24,004 nt of DNA from a virus, in IMG/VR virus record IMGVR_UViG_3300022700_000036, positions 1 through 24,004 of that record; one strand, written 5' to 3'. The position numbers and the translations under genes are program-made. Every line of letters starts with the position of its first letter. Within the stretch, counting starts at the first letter, position 1. Under the pieces are notes generated by a model, which worked only from the letters and a program-made list of their open reading frames with translations, had not been told where the DNA came from and did not search any database. This document shows positions 1-7,293 of this stretch, piece by piece.

Positions 1-1323
1 ATAATCATCAGCAGACGGTACTTTACTTGTTAATTCTGAAGTGGGGAGCTGGCTCATCCGTAAACTAGGAGGTAAATCTTCTACATCTCCATACCCCAGT
101 TTCTCTTTAATACCCGGAACTTGTTTCCATTCTTTTAGATTATCTTCAAAATTTTCATTAAATTTACCACCAAAAGTTTGGTCAAAATTACCAAACATAC
201 TTTCAGTAATATTATCTAAGCCAAGTTGTTCTTGAACTGTTGGAGGTAGTTTTGTGATAGCTTGAATAATACTTTCTGTTATAGTAGTAAATAAAAACTG
301 GCCAATATTGTTACTAACAGTTTCCCAAACACTTTCAAAGTATGCACCAGTATAAGAAGCTGCAGTGTCTACAGCGTCAAGAATAGTTTCTAACTCAAGA
401 AGTTTTAGTGTTATACCAATAGCAAATAAAGCAGCAGCTGGGGCGGCTGGACTAAACGCTGCCATAGCAAATAAAGCAGTAGCAAGGGCGTTTTTAATAG
501 CTTTACCATATTCACCTTCACTAATCTGTTTTGCTACATCAACAGCTTCATCTATAGCAAATCCTATAGCAACAGTCCTACCTAACTTACTAACTGTTCC
601 TTTTATACCACCAAGTTTAGAGCTAACAGTTTTTAGTTTAGAGCCTAATTTTCCAAAACTAGAAATAGTATCATAAATAAACCCGCCGGAAGTAAATGCA
701 CTTTTTACAGATAAATAACCAAGTTGGACGGCTCCAAGCGTCATAGCGGCAGTGCCAAGAGCAGCTCCAAGAGAAAGAAAACTTGCGGTTAGTGTTTGAT
801 TTTGTTTTACAAAATCAGCTATATTAGCAATAATAGGAACCAAAAAACCTAACAACGGTTCAAAGGCTTTTCCTACTTGGAATTTAAGAAACTGGAAAGC
901 ACCAGAAAGCCTATCCGCATTGGTTGTCGTATCCTCAAGTTTACCCATTACTTTGTTAAACGTTTTTATACCGGAACGAATAATACCGCCAAATATACGT
1001 TTCATCTGCATACCAAAGAACATCATTCCCATGGCAGCACCGTCGAACGCTTCCATCATGCTGTTAGTTCGTTTTTTGGTAACACGTTGTAAGCTATTAA
1101 AACCGTCTAACCGCGCTGTCATCTGGTTTATTGCAGAACTAACCTGACCGGCTTGAGCGTTCAACATTTTTGACGGAACAAAACGACCCATCTTGTGTCG
1201 CATATTAGCAAACTGTTTACTAGCCGCCGAAGACATCGAGTTTACTTGTGCTTGAACTTTATTGAGCGTAGCACTAGCTTTATCAAAGGCACGAATGTTT
1301 ATGTCAATATTCTCTCCTACCAT
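1..1323 (-). CDS. Tail tape measure protein (N-terminal part, runs off window)
   Basis: The reading frame is open from ATG at 1323 to the window edge, giving 441 codons with no stop, so only the N-terminal part is present. Tape measure proteins set tail length and are threaded inside the tail tube. Supporting features are the position directly downstream of two small chaperone-like genes and the major tail protein, an amphipathic N-terminus rich in Ala, Gln, Ser and Lys (about residues 1-70), and long hydrophobic Ala/Gly/Leu stretches near residues 155-205 and 275-315, typical of the membrane-interacting part of these proteins. The start is 2 bases after the previous stop and has no clear Shine-Dalgarno sequence, so it is probably translated by coupling. 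The family is assigned from composition and synteny, not from a catalytic motif. Confidence 0.85.
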   Translation of the reverse strand, partial: MVGENIDINIRAFDKASATLNKVQAQVNSMSSAASKQFANMRHKMGRFVPSKMLNAQAGQVSSAINQMTARLDGFNSLQRVTKKRTNSMMEAFDGAAMGMMFFGMQMKRIFGGIIRSGIKTFNKVMGKLEDTTTNADRLSGAFQFLKFQVGKAFEPLLGFLVPIIANIADFVKQNQTLTASFLSLGAALGTAAMTLGAVQLGYLSVKSAFTSGGFIYDTISSFGKLGSKLKTVSSKLGGIKGTVSKLGRTVAIGFAIDEAVDVAKQISEGEYGKAIKNALATALFAMAAFSPAAPAAALFAIGITLKLLELETILDAVDTAASYTGAYFESVWETVSNNIGQFLFTTITESIIQAITKLPPTVQEQLGLDNITESMFGNFDQTFGGKFNENFEDNLKEWKQVPGIKEKLGYGDVEDLPPSLRMSQLPTSELTSKVPSADDY

Positions 1324-1325
1324 GA

Positions 1326-1547
1326 CTAAATACTATTCTGATTCTTTTTACGCTCTCGTTCTCGTTTGTCTTGTTTAATCTTCGCCGTTTTTAACATATA
1401 AACAATATAAGGCATCGGCAGTTCCTTGAACTCATGCCAAGAAACGCCTTTGTCAAGAAAAAAATCAAGTGTCCAAACGTAGTCTGGTATTTCATCTTCC
1501 GGCTTTTTAACCAGACTACCGAAGTCAGCAATCCCGTTTCCGGGCAT
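1326..1547 (-). CDS. Putative second tail assembly chaperone (73 aa)
   Basis: Small protein immediately upstream of the tape measure gene and immediately downstream of a 114-aa gene, the position held by the gpG/gpGT-type tail assembly chaperones of long-tailed phages. The central part (WTLDFFLDKGVSWHEFKEL) looks like the short helical segment these proteins often have, and the C-terminus is a Lys/Arg-rich tail. In many phages the second frame is reached only by ribosomal frameshifting. Here it has its own ATG, with GAGGAG 8-13 bases upstream overlapping the end of the previous gene, which favours re-initiation. Function is inferred from context only. Confidence 0.6.
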   Translation of the reverse strand: MPGNGIADFGSLVKKPEDEIPDYVWTLDFFLDKGVSWHEFKELPMPYIVYMLKTAKIKQDKRERERKKNQNSI

Positions 1548-1551
1548 AAGC

Positions 1552-1896
1552 TTACTCCTCTACATCCACATCGATGTCTTCAGCATCGACATCCATGTTA
1601 ACTTGGATAACTGGCTCGACCAGTTCCATAAGATGTTGTGTAACAAACCTATCAAGGTTCTCCCGCTCGCTGTCGCTTACGTCATGTTCAAGTGACTTTA
1701 CAGCGATAAAGTGAAGCATCTCCATACTTTCTTCGTCAAGGTTGCTAACGTCACCTTCTTCGAGGTTCTGCAATCCCTTGATAGCTCTGTAGAATTTCTT
1801 GATGTGCTTACCCTCTACAGGTCGTAGTTCGTATGTATAATCAGTTCCGTTGTGCTCAATCTTTATCTCTTTAGAATATACGTCAAATCGTCCCAT
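1552..1896 (-). CDS. Putative tail assembly chaperone (114 aa)
   Basis: Acidic 114-aa protein two genes upstream of the tape measure gene. It begins MGRFDVYSKEIKIEHNGTDY and has a beta-rich N-terminus followed by helices, as first-frame tail assembly chaperones do (they coat the tape measure protein before the tail tube polymerises). AAAGGAGAT precedes the ATG by about 6 bases, one of the better ribosome sites in the operon. The C-terminus is a run of Asp, Val and Glu. The next frame starts 4 bases after the stop. No sequence motif proves the role; it rests on gene order and size. Confidence 0.6.
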   Translation of the reverse strand: MGRFDVYSKEIKIEHNGTDYTYELRPVEGKHIKKFYRAIKGLQNLEEGDVSNLDEESMEMLHFIAVKSLEHDVSDSERENLDRFVTQHLMELVEPVIQVNMDVDAEDIDVDVEE

Positions 1897-1908
1897 ATCT
1901 AATCTCCT

Positions 1909-2253
1909 TTAAAAAGCGTCGTTGTCTTCGCTGTCAGTGTCTTGTTCTTTTGGTTCGGATAGCTCTTGTTCAACTATCTGTTCGAGCGTGTGAAGCTCTC
2001 CTTTTACTTCGTCCAGCTCTTGCCGGACTCGTTCAACTTGTCTGTCTTGTTCAAGGTAACGAGAGAACTCGTCCTCAACCCTATACAAGTAACGTAGCTC
2101 CTCGGTATAGTCTCCGTCAGCTCGTTCCCAAGCCGACTCTTTAAACCGATTGTGAGTGTTTTTATTTGCCTCTGTCGCTCGTGCAGAAACCGTAAAACTA
2201 ATACGTTCTGCGATGTCTTCCATTCCTGGTATCTCGTCTTCGTTATCTGTCAT
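1909..2253 (-). CDS. Conserved-position tail-region protein, coiled coil (114 aa)
   Basis: Not recognised by sequence. Very acidic N-terminus (MTDNEDEIPG), a middle section rich in Arg/Glu/Tyr, and a heptad-like coiled coil at about residues 70-100 (QVERVRQELDEVKGELHTLE). It lies between the major tail protein and the chaperone-like pair, so a tail-assembly role is possible. It is the first gene after a terminator and a long hairpin (2288-2317), so it may have its own promoter and expression level. The ATG has an AT-rich leader with no Shine-Dalgarno sequence. Confidence 0.7.
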   Translation of the reverse strand: MTDNEDEIPGMEDIAERISFTVSARATEANKNTHNRFKESAWERADGDYTEELRYLYRVEDEFSRYLEQDRQVERVRQELDEVKGELHTLEQIVEQELSEPKEQDTDSEDNDAF

Positions 2254-2287
2254 GAATATAAAATTGTAAATTTTAGATTCAAATCGA

Positions 2288-2317
2288 GTGAATTTGACAG
2301 TTTACTGTCATATTCAC
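2288..2317. promoter_or_regulatory. Inverted repeat upstream of the 1909-2253 gene
   Basis: GTGAATTTGACAG at 2288-2300 and CTGTCATATTCAC at 2305-2317 are complementary over 13 positions with one mismatch, around the 4-base spacer TTTA. A second small palindrome, TCATA..TATGA, follows at about 2320-2334. The pair sits between the terminator after the major tail gene and the next start. It could be an operator or an RNA hairpin in the leader; the sequence cannot separate these. Confidence 0.6.
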
Positions 2318-2345
2318 CGTCATAATAAGTATGATGTAATGAATA

Positions 2346-2370
2346 TAAAATAAAAACGGGTAAAGCCCGT
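2346..2370 (-). terminator. Hairpin plus T-run after the major tail gene
   Basis: On the minus strand ACGGG, loop CTTTA, CCCGT is followed directly by TTTTTATTTTA. This is a 5-bp perfect stem with a T-rich tail 22 bases after the stop of the major tail gene. It probably ends, fully or partly, a transcript carrying the head-tail genes, so that the tail protein can be made in excess over the genes beyond. Confidence 0.7.
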
Positions 2371-2391
2371 CACTCTAACTGCTATTTAACT

Positions 2392-2928
2392 CTAAAGACT
2401 GTCGAGTGAACTCCAGTCTGTCAAGTCCGTAGCTGCAGTAGCTTCGACTTGGTGGTTTGGCTGTCCGCTCTCAGTGAGAGGTGGTACGTTGAACGTAACC
2501 GTGAGGGTACGTGTGTCGTCAGCCGAATGGTCTGGCTCGTAGCTCGTTGCTCGTGCGTTGTTGAAAGCGTGTGTGAACGGATTAGAACCGTCATCAGCTT
2601 CAACGTAAATCTGCTTGAGCGGAGCTTGTTGCGCAGACGTGTAGACACCTTGGTTAGTACCGTCTTCACCCATAAAGAGTGAAGTGTACTCTTCTACTTC
2701 GTTTTCATAAGCTGGTGTGACTTCAAGTGTAAACTCGAACTCTTCTCGTGGTAGTGTTCGACGGATGTCACCACCAAAGGTGTTAGTCGTCTCGAACTCT
2801 TGTGTTCCACCATTTTGAGAGTAGTTAGTAACACTGCCTTTGTACTTGTCCGATTCGGCCAAGTCAGAAGCAGCAGTACCTGTATCTACGATGTAAATTG
2901 TTAGTCCATCTCTTTCTATTGCTGGCAT
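2392..2928 (-). CDS. Major tail (tube) protein
   Basis: 178-aa beta-rich acidic protein that starts MPAIERDGLT after a strong AGGAGG site. The N-terminal part (residues 5-75) has the pattern of tail tube proteins: a short hydrophobic strand, SVTNYSQNGGTQEFETTNTFGG, then RRTLPREEFEFTLEV strands. The C-terminal half carries repeated strands (TLTVTFNVPPL). It lies downstream of the neck genes and upstream of the chaperone and tape measure genes, the canonical siphovirus place. It is followed by a terminator (2346-2370), which agrees with a protein needed in high copy. Family assignment is from order, size and strand pattern. Confidence 0.75.
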   Translation of the reverse strand: MPAIERDGLTIYIVDTGTAASDLAESDKYKGSVTNYSQNGGTQEFETTNTFGGDIRRTLPREEFEFTLEVTPAYENEVEEYTSLFMGEDGTNQGVYTSAQQAPLKQIYVEADDGSNPFTHAFNNARATSYEPDHSADDTRTLTVTFNVPPLTESGQPNHQVEATAATDLTDWSSLDSL

Positions 2929-2951
2929 GATAAAATCCTCCTATAATGTTA

Positions 2952-3356
2952 TTACTGTTGTGTCAACTGTCTAATACGGGTCAAAGCGTCTCGTCGTGCG
3001 GCATCCATGAATTTTGGATTACCTGTGTTTATGTGGTCTTCTGGACTACTAGCAGGGAAATACCCAGCACTTTGTACTGTTCGAGCGTGCATCCATCGAG
3101 GCAAATTAAATCCTCTATGTCTATATATTGATGGGTTTTTTGCTACAACGCGTCGTGTCTGCGGCCCGGCCTTTTCTATTCTAATATGGCTCTGTGTTCG
3201 TCCTGTATCACGAGGAGCATAACGAACTGCTCGTTGTTGTGTAAAACGTGAAAGGTCGCTAACTATCTTTTTTTGGTCTCGTTTTATTCGTCCTTTCATA
3301 TTTTTCATGAGACGAACAGCGCCTGTTGCGTCTACACTAACTTGTACATTAACCAT
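2952..3356 (-). CDS. Neck/tail completion protein, HK97 gp10-like
   Basis: 134-aa basic protein, the only clearly basic product in this acidic operon. The N-terminus MVNVQVSVDATG, helices rich in Lys/Arg (MKNMKGRIKRDQKKIV), then RAVRYAPRDTGRTQSHIRIEK match the HK97 gp10 (minor tail/neck) family pattern, where an 'AP.DTG.L...I' segment is typical. It would sit at the joint between connector and tail. Its ATG overlaps the previous stop (TAATG), so translation is coupled to the tail terminator gene. Confidence 0.75.
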   Translation of the reverse strand: MVNVQVSVDATGAVRLMKNMKGRIKRDQKKIVSDLSRFTQQRAVRYAPRDTGRTQSHIRIEKAGPQTRRVVAKNPSIYRHRGFNLPRWMHARTVQSAGYFPASSPEDHINTGNPKFMDAARRDALTRIRQLTQQ

Positions 3357-3757
3357 TATTTTCGTTCATACATAGCACTTATCGTATTGCTATGCATTTT
3401 CACATCCTGTGCTGGTGACAATGCGTGCGTAACCGTTACTTCTTCTTTATGAGCGTCTTCTACCCTGTTTGGTAAGTTATCAAGCACTTGCTCAGTTACG
3501 TCGTCTAAATCAAACGAATCAGGTGCATACACATATATCTGTTGTGTAATCGTTTGTGCTTCGTAGTCATCATCCCCAAACCTATTAAGTAAATCTGTTT
3601 TTTCGATAGGTTTAAGTGTTATAAACGGGGCTTGGGATTCTGTTACGTCTCTGTCACCGCCAGACGGTTCAATAGAGACCGGATTACCATCGCTGGTTAT
3701 CCCCGCACTGTCTAATTCTTTACCGAGTTCTTGTCGGAAGGTTGAGCGTCTAACCAT
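3356..3757 (-). CDS. Putative tail terminator / tail completion protein
   Basis: 133-aa acidic protein between a head-closure-like protein and the gp10-like protein, the usual place of the tail terminator (lambda gpU / SPP1 gp17 type), which caps the tail tube. The pattern AQTITQQIYVYAPDSFDLDDVTEQVLDNL (written here only as a landmark near residues 65-95) contains the long strand followed by the amphipathic helix common in this family. It overlaps both neighbours by one base (TAATG at each end), so the neck genes form a coupled set. Assigned by synteny and size. Confidence 0.6.
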   Translation of the reverse strand: MVRRSTFRQELGKELDSAGITSDGNPVSIEPSGGDRDVTESQAPFITLKPIEKTDLLNRFGDDDYEAQTITQQIYVYAPDSFDLDDVTEQVLDNLPNRVEDAHKEEVTVTHALSPAQDVKMHSNTISAMYERK

Positions 3758-4122
3758 TAGCTCACCCTATTCATAGTAATAATTTTGATAAGGTTTTTCT
3801 GTAAATAATTGTCTTCTATCTCGGTAACTTCGTACCGTTTACTGTCGAACTCGATATAATCATCTTGCTGTACTTCGTCACTATAACGGACAGCGGCTTT
3901 TGTCTCCCCGCTTTCCATCTGACCGAAGTCTTCAAAACTCATCCGCTGTGCGAATGTGTCATACGGTACGATTGTGATAGTCTGGCCGGATGAATACGTT
4001 GTATCCGACGGATTATCCCAGTCAGTATCAACTGATTGTTTCTGCTTCCACGTAGCGTCTAAGCCAAATTCGTCAAAAATCTTTGAATCGAATAAATTTC
4101 GTAAACTATCAGCAGAAACCAT
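3757..4122 (-). CDS. Putative head closure (stopper) protein
   Basis: 121-aa beta-rich protein located right after the connector adaptor, the position of SPP1 gp16/HK97 gp7-type head closure proteins that plug the portal after packaging. It contains YIEFDSKRYEVTEIEDNYLQ near residues 88-107, a beta-hairpin resembling the 'D.v..ggk.Y.V..v.d' pattern of that family. It is preceded by a 121-base gap with its own TATA box (4167-4177) and an inverted repeat, unusual inside a late operon, so it begins a sub-operon. Confidence 0.6.
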   Translation of the reverse strand: MVSADSLRNLFDSKIFDEFGLDATWKQKQSVDTDWDNPSDTTYSSGQTITIVPYDTFAQRMSFEDFGQMESGETKAAVRYSDEVQQDDYIEFDSKRYEVTEIEDNYLQKNLIKIITMNRVS

Positions 4123-4166
4123 TTTTAAATAAAGCCCTTCTATTTATCTATGACCTACAACGAAAG

Positions 4167-4177
4167 CTTTATAAAAG
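4167..4177 (-). promoter_or_regulatory. Internal promoter for the neck/tail sub-operon
   Basis: The minus strand reads CTTTTATAAAG, a good archaeal TATA box. Initiation about 25 bases downstream would fall near 4145, leaving a leader of about 20 bases before the ATG at 4122. It lies in the only sizeable gap (4123-4243) among the head-tail genes. Confidence 0.55.
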
Positions 4178-4207
4178 ATACAGTATGTATAAAATTCTAT
4201 ATTTTGT

Positions 4208-4228
4208 AATTTACAAGTTTCGTAAATT
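4208..4228. promoter_or_regulatory. Perfect 7-bp inverted repeat, candidate operator
   Basis: AATTTAC at 4208-4214 and GTAAATT at 4222-4228 are exact reverse complements separated by 7 bases. The repeat is 30-40 bases upstream of the TATA box at 4167-4177, a position suited to an archaeal activator. It could also arise by chance in such AT-rich DNA. Confidence 0.4.
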
Positions 4229-4243
4229 CAACCTGTTAGAATT

Positions 4244-4891
4244 CTACATTACGCTGTTCGTTCGGAAGCTTCGAGAACCGGAACGAAGCTCGTTTTCTAA
4301 CATCTCAATCTCAGATTTTAACATCTGGAGGTTAGTCGTGCCATACTCTTCTGGCTTTTTAATCTGAATACTTCCGACACGTACTTCGCTACCAGCATTT
4401 TCTTGTTCCACGTCACTGTTAAGTAACGTCTTCAATGTACGAAGCGTCACACGCTTTGCACAGAGACTTTTTATTCGTTTAGGGGTACTGGTATACCCAT
4501 AGGTATAATCTACTCTGAAACGCCTCTGACCATGCTTAGGATGGAATTCGGGTACGAACTCTATCCTGTCTTTATCCTCCAAGAACCTAAAGTCGTTACC
4601 CGCAACAAGTACTTCCCAATCCTCACTACCAAGCTTATTCTCGTTGTATTCAAGCTCATCTATGCTGATGACCGGGGTATTTCGTGGCAAAAGGCCACCT
4701 CCGGCATACATATGATACTCGTCCGTGACACTTTGCTCACCAAACTCTTGGTCAGCTATGCGTCTAATTCGGTCAGATTCTTGTTCTATCCAATTAGATA
4801 CTTGTGTATCTGTTGGGATAGTCGAGCCGTCAAAAGCGTTTTCTGCCCGTAATTCAGCTTGTACGTCTGCTACATCACAATAACTAACCAT
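4244..4891 (-). CDS. Head-tail connector adaptor (gp6/gp15-like)
   Basis: 215-aa protein with the layout of connector adaptors (HK97 gp6, SPP1 gp15): N-terminal helices (YCDVADVQAELRAENAF, then SNWIEQESDRIRRIADQEFG), a central beta section (residues 55-130) with DRIEFVPEFHPKHGQRRFRVDYTYGY, and C-terminal helices after PKRIKSLCAKRVTLRTLKTLL. The 'V.YTYGY...P..i...c...v' segment is characteristic. It would bind the portal ring and extend the DNA channel. It starts 1 base after the stop of the previous gene. Confidence 0.75.
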   Translation of the reverse strand: MVSYCDVADVQAELRAENAFDGSTIPTDTQVSNWIEQESDRIRRIADQEFGEQSVTDEYHMYAGGGLLPRNTPVISIDELEYNENKLGSEDWEVLVAGNDFRFLEDKDRIEFVPEFHPKHGQRRFRVDYTYGYTSTPKRIKSLCAKRVTLRTLKTLLNSDVEQENAGSEVRVGSIQIKKPEEYGTTNLQMLKSEIEMLENELRSGSRSFRTNSVM

Positions 4892-4892
4892 T

Positions 4893-6209
4893 TTACCAAT
4901 CTTGTTCCGTTACTATATCTAACCTAACATCGCCTGTTACATCTGCGTTAGCCAGTAAAACAATGACATCTCCATTCAAAAACACTCGCTTCGTAGCTGT
5001 TCTACTCTCACTAACTGTTTCATTAGTCCCTTGCCCACTTTGGTAACGGACATCGTAATTTAATTGGATGCCGCCGGGGTTAGCAGCACTGCCGGTATCC
5101 GTGCCCGTACTGTCAGGGAACGTTGTTATATTTTGTGTAGTTTGTATAACACTATTTTTGGAGTTATGCTCTTCTGGGGACACAAACCCAGTTGCATCAG
5201 TTTTTTCTGGACTTACACTTTGAGCTAATACACGAATAGAGCCATCTCCTGTAAACTCCCCTATGTTCATGTCAGTAATCTGGGTGTTAACGATATCATA
5301 ATCAGGGTTTTTCCTCATAGCAGCAAATGGAACCCATGTGTCCGTACTGTCTATAGTAGTGCCAGAAGTAGATATATTAAATACTTTTGCCCGTGTAAAG
5401 GGCTCTACATCTCCAAAAGTTTGCCATCCACAACTACCAGCACTAAGCTCTAAATTAGATGTACTACTCCCTGCTGTAATCTTAAACCGAATCCTTTGGT
5501 TTCCTTGTCGTGGGCCACGTGATGAATCATCAACACTAATCTTACCAAGTTCATCGTTTATTTGCTCACCGTCTTGGCTATAACTTTGTAATGCTTTATA
5601 ACGAGCTACATTATACCAAGCAAACAGGTGACCAAACCGAGTATAATTATTAAGAACATCTTGTACGTTAACGGTTTCAACAACTTTCTCTGTTCCGTTT
5701 CTCATGATAAACATATCCGCTTGAGAAGTACCAGTAAGACTGGTGAATTTTAAACCATAGCCGTCTTGTCCATCAAACGGACCAACTCGAATAACATCAC
5801 CACTCTGCAGTGATTGATTAATAGTTAATGCTTGTGTGACAAATGCTTCATAGCCAACAACATAACGGAATATTTCTGGTGTTTGAAAAATAAGAGTTTC
5901 TCCGCTGCCCGGCTTAATAGTATGTACGTCAAATTCACCATTTCCGTCAAACCGTTGGTGTTCATACCGTGAATCAGTACTATACTGTAAGAATATTCTG
6001 TTTGATTCACTATCATCTGTTTGATAGAATCGCCACCGCTCCGGATTAAAGGGATAATGACTGGCTATATCAGCTTCGTTACGTGTGCTATCAACGATAG
6101 TTTTTCCAAATACGTCATCAAAACCACGAGTTCCTGTAGTTCTAACTGATGTAGCACCATCAGCGTCTTTAGTAAATTTATCCTCGTTTTTCTTTATAAA
6201 TTGGTTCAT
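4893..6209 (-). CDS. Large structural protein of unknown role (438 aa)
   Basis: Not recognised. 438-aa acidic protein, rich in Thr, Ser, Asp, Asn and Gly, with a strand-rich pattern, no signal peptide and no membrane segment. It sits between the major capsid protein and the connector adaptor, where some tailed viruses encode head decoration, fibre or vertex proteins; a surface protein of the head is the best guess. The start ATG at 6209 has no Shine-Dalgarno sequence: only ATTCTTCTTTC separates it from a tRNA-like mini-helix (6221-6259). Alternatives include a tail fibre out of its usual place. Confidence 0.65.
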   Translation of the reverse strand: MNQFIKKNEDKFTKDADGATSVRTTGTRGFDDVFGKTIVDSTRNEADIASHYPFNPERWRFYQTDDSESNRIFLQYSTDSRYEHQRFDGNGEFDVHTIKPGSGETLIFQTPEIFRYVVGYEAFVTQALTINQSLQSGDVIRVGPFDGQDGYGLKFTSLTGTSQADMFIMRNGTEKVVETVNVQDVLNNYTRFGHLFAWYNVARYKALQSYSQDGEQINDELGKISVDDSSRGPRQGNQRIRFKITAGSSTSNLELSAGSCGWQTFGDVEPFTRAKVFNISTSGTTIDSTDTWVPFAAMRKNPDYDIVNTQITDMNIGEFTGDGSIRVLAQSVSPEKTDATGFVSPEEHNSKNSVIQTTQNITTFPDSTGTDTGSAANPGGIQLNYDVRYQSGQGTNETVSESRTATKRVFLNGDVIVLLANADVTGDVRLDIVTEQDW

Positions 6210-6219
6210 GAAAGAAGAA

Positions 6220-6259
6220 TACCCTGCCGAGGAATCGAACCTCGGAAACCAATCAGGGT
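6220..6259 (-). other. tRNA-like mini-helix (acceptor stem + T arm)
   Basis: On the minus strand ACCCTG (6259-6254) pairs with CAGGGT (6226-6221), and CCGAGG (6245-6240) pairs with CCTCGG (6232-6227) around the loop TTCGATT. The loop matches the invariant T loop of tRNA (T54 T55 C56 R57 A58) with the G53-C61 closing pair. The two helices abut on the 3' side and total 12 bp, the same as acceptor (7) plus T stem (5). A follows as the discriminator position. Only ATTGGTTT replaces the D and anticodon arms, so this is not a working tRNA. Confidence 0.7.
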
Positions 6260-6264
6260 GGGTG

Positions 6265-6279
6265 ACTGCTAAAAGCAGT
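6265..6279 (-). other. Small hairpin just after the capsid gene
   Basis: On the minus strand ACTGC, TTTTA, GCAGT forms a perfect 5-bp stem with a 5-base loop, 18 bases after the capsid stop and 5 bases before the tRNA-like element. There is no T-run after it, so it is not a typical terminator. It may protect the 3' end of the capsid mRNA. With a 4-bp stem it also resembles an anticodon arm with loop CTTTTAG. Confidence 0.5.
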
Positions 6280-6297
6280 TAATTATGAATCAGCGTT

Positions 6298-7281
6298 TTA
6301 AGCTGTTCGGATTGTTGCAAGGCCGTCTTCACGGAGAACTTGCATATCCCACTCTTCCGCTCCGACAATATCTGTCTTACGGTCAAGAGCATGATATTCA
6401 GTTCGGACTTCTGGTAGATGTTTCCTACAGATTCCGAAAGACCGTTCACCAGTCATGTTGGTTCGACCAGTCATGATGGCAACGTGGATGTCTGGGGTGT
6501 TAGATGTATCAACTGTTAGACGGTTACTTTCAAAGACTTCACAGCCATAGATTCGTCCAACACGTCCGGTTCGGAGTGTTTCATCCGTGCCAGCGTGGTC
6601 AACGAAGCTAAACTGTTGGTCTTTTGAAAGGTCTGCAAACTGTTTTGGCGTAACAAAGATTTTGTTAGCCTCAAAGTTGTCTTCTTTAAGAACTCGAACA
6701 GCGTCAACAACGGTTTCATAGTCCATTGTGTCGCCTGATGCGAGGTCTGAATCAGCTGCTGCAGTCCCTGGATAGACCGTATGACTTGCTCCGCTTTCAG
6801 CAGTGCTAATAGCGTTGTCTTCACGGTTAGTGATAAATGCATAACCAATCTTTTTGGACACATTGTCCATAACATCGAAGAACGCTCGGCGAGCCTCTTT
6901 GTCAGAGACTTGGAATCCAACAGTGTACTCAGTTGGATTGTACGTTACTTGATTGTAGTCGAGTGCTTGAATGCTAGCTGCATCACTTTCGTCCGTTTGA
7001 CTTGCTGGACTAGGTTCAACATCAATCTGTACGTTATATGTATCACCGGCTTGGTCAAGAAGACCATCTTCGATTTCTGCTTCCTCTTGAAGAGGTGTAG
7101 CATCTTCGGTGTAAGCTCGTAGTCGTCTGTCCCAAAGTTCGGGGTTAACGAGGTCGGCTGCGGCTTCTTGCGTATCAAACGCGTTAGCGTCAAGAGCCTC
7201 AGTGATAGCCTGTTTACCGCTACCTGAACCGGCAGCGTTAGAAAGTGTTCGGTATCCTAGGTTGTATTTTGCTTCTGTCAT
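6298..7281 (-). CDS. Major capsid protein, HK97 fold
   Basis: 327-aa acidic protein that starts MTEAKYNLGYRTL after a strong AGGAGG site 7 bases upstream. It lies right after the scaffold-like gene. The C-terminal two thirds shows the HK97-type pattern: NPTEYTVGFQVSDKEARRAF, a long helix (DVMDNVSKKIGYAFITNRED), then DYETVVDAVRVLKEDNFEANKIFVTPKQFADLSKD, and a late strand region with CEVFESNRLTV. Length is within the usual 280-400 aa range. No long N-terminal delta domain is present, in agreement with a separate scaffold. It forms the icosahedral head. Confidence 0.88.
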   Translation of the reverse strand: MTEAKYNLGYRTLSNAAGSGSGKQAITEALDANAFDTQEAAADLVNPELWDRRLRAYTEDATPLQEEAEIEDGLLDQAGDTYNVQIDVEPSPASQTDESDAASIQALDYNQVTYNPTEYTVGFQVSDKEARRAFFDVMDNVSKKIGYAFITNREDNAISTAESGASHTVYPGTAAADSDLASGDTMDYETVVDAVRVLKEDNFEANKIFVTPKQFADLSKDQQFSFVDHAGTDETLRTGRVGRIYGCEVFESNRLTVDTSNTPDIHVAIMTGRTNMTGERSFGICRKHLPEVRTEYHALDRKTDIVGAEEWDMQVLREDGLATIRTA

Positions 7282-7293
7282 GTTATATTCCTC

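Noticed and set aside
365-1147. Plus-strand frames opposite the tape measure gene (103, 71 and 75 codons)
   Set aside because: They lie antisense to a long continuous minus-strand gene with clear tail-protein character, and lack promoters and ribosome sites.
6214-6300. A complete tRNA gene on the minus strand
   Set aside because: The T arm and acceptor stem are perfect, but no D arm or anticodon arm can be fitted between the acceptor strands; the upstream hairpin with CTTTTAG lies outside them.
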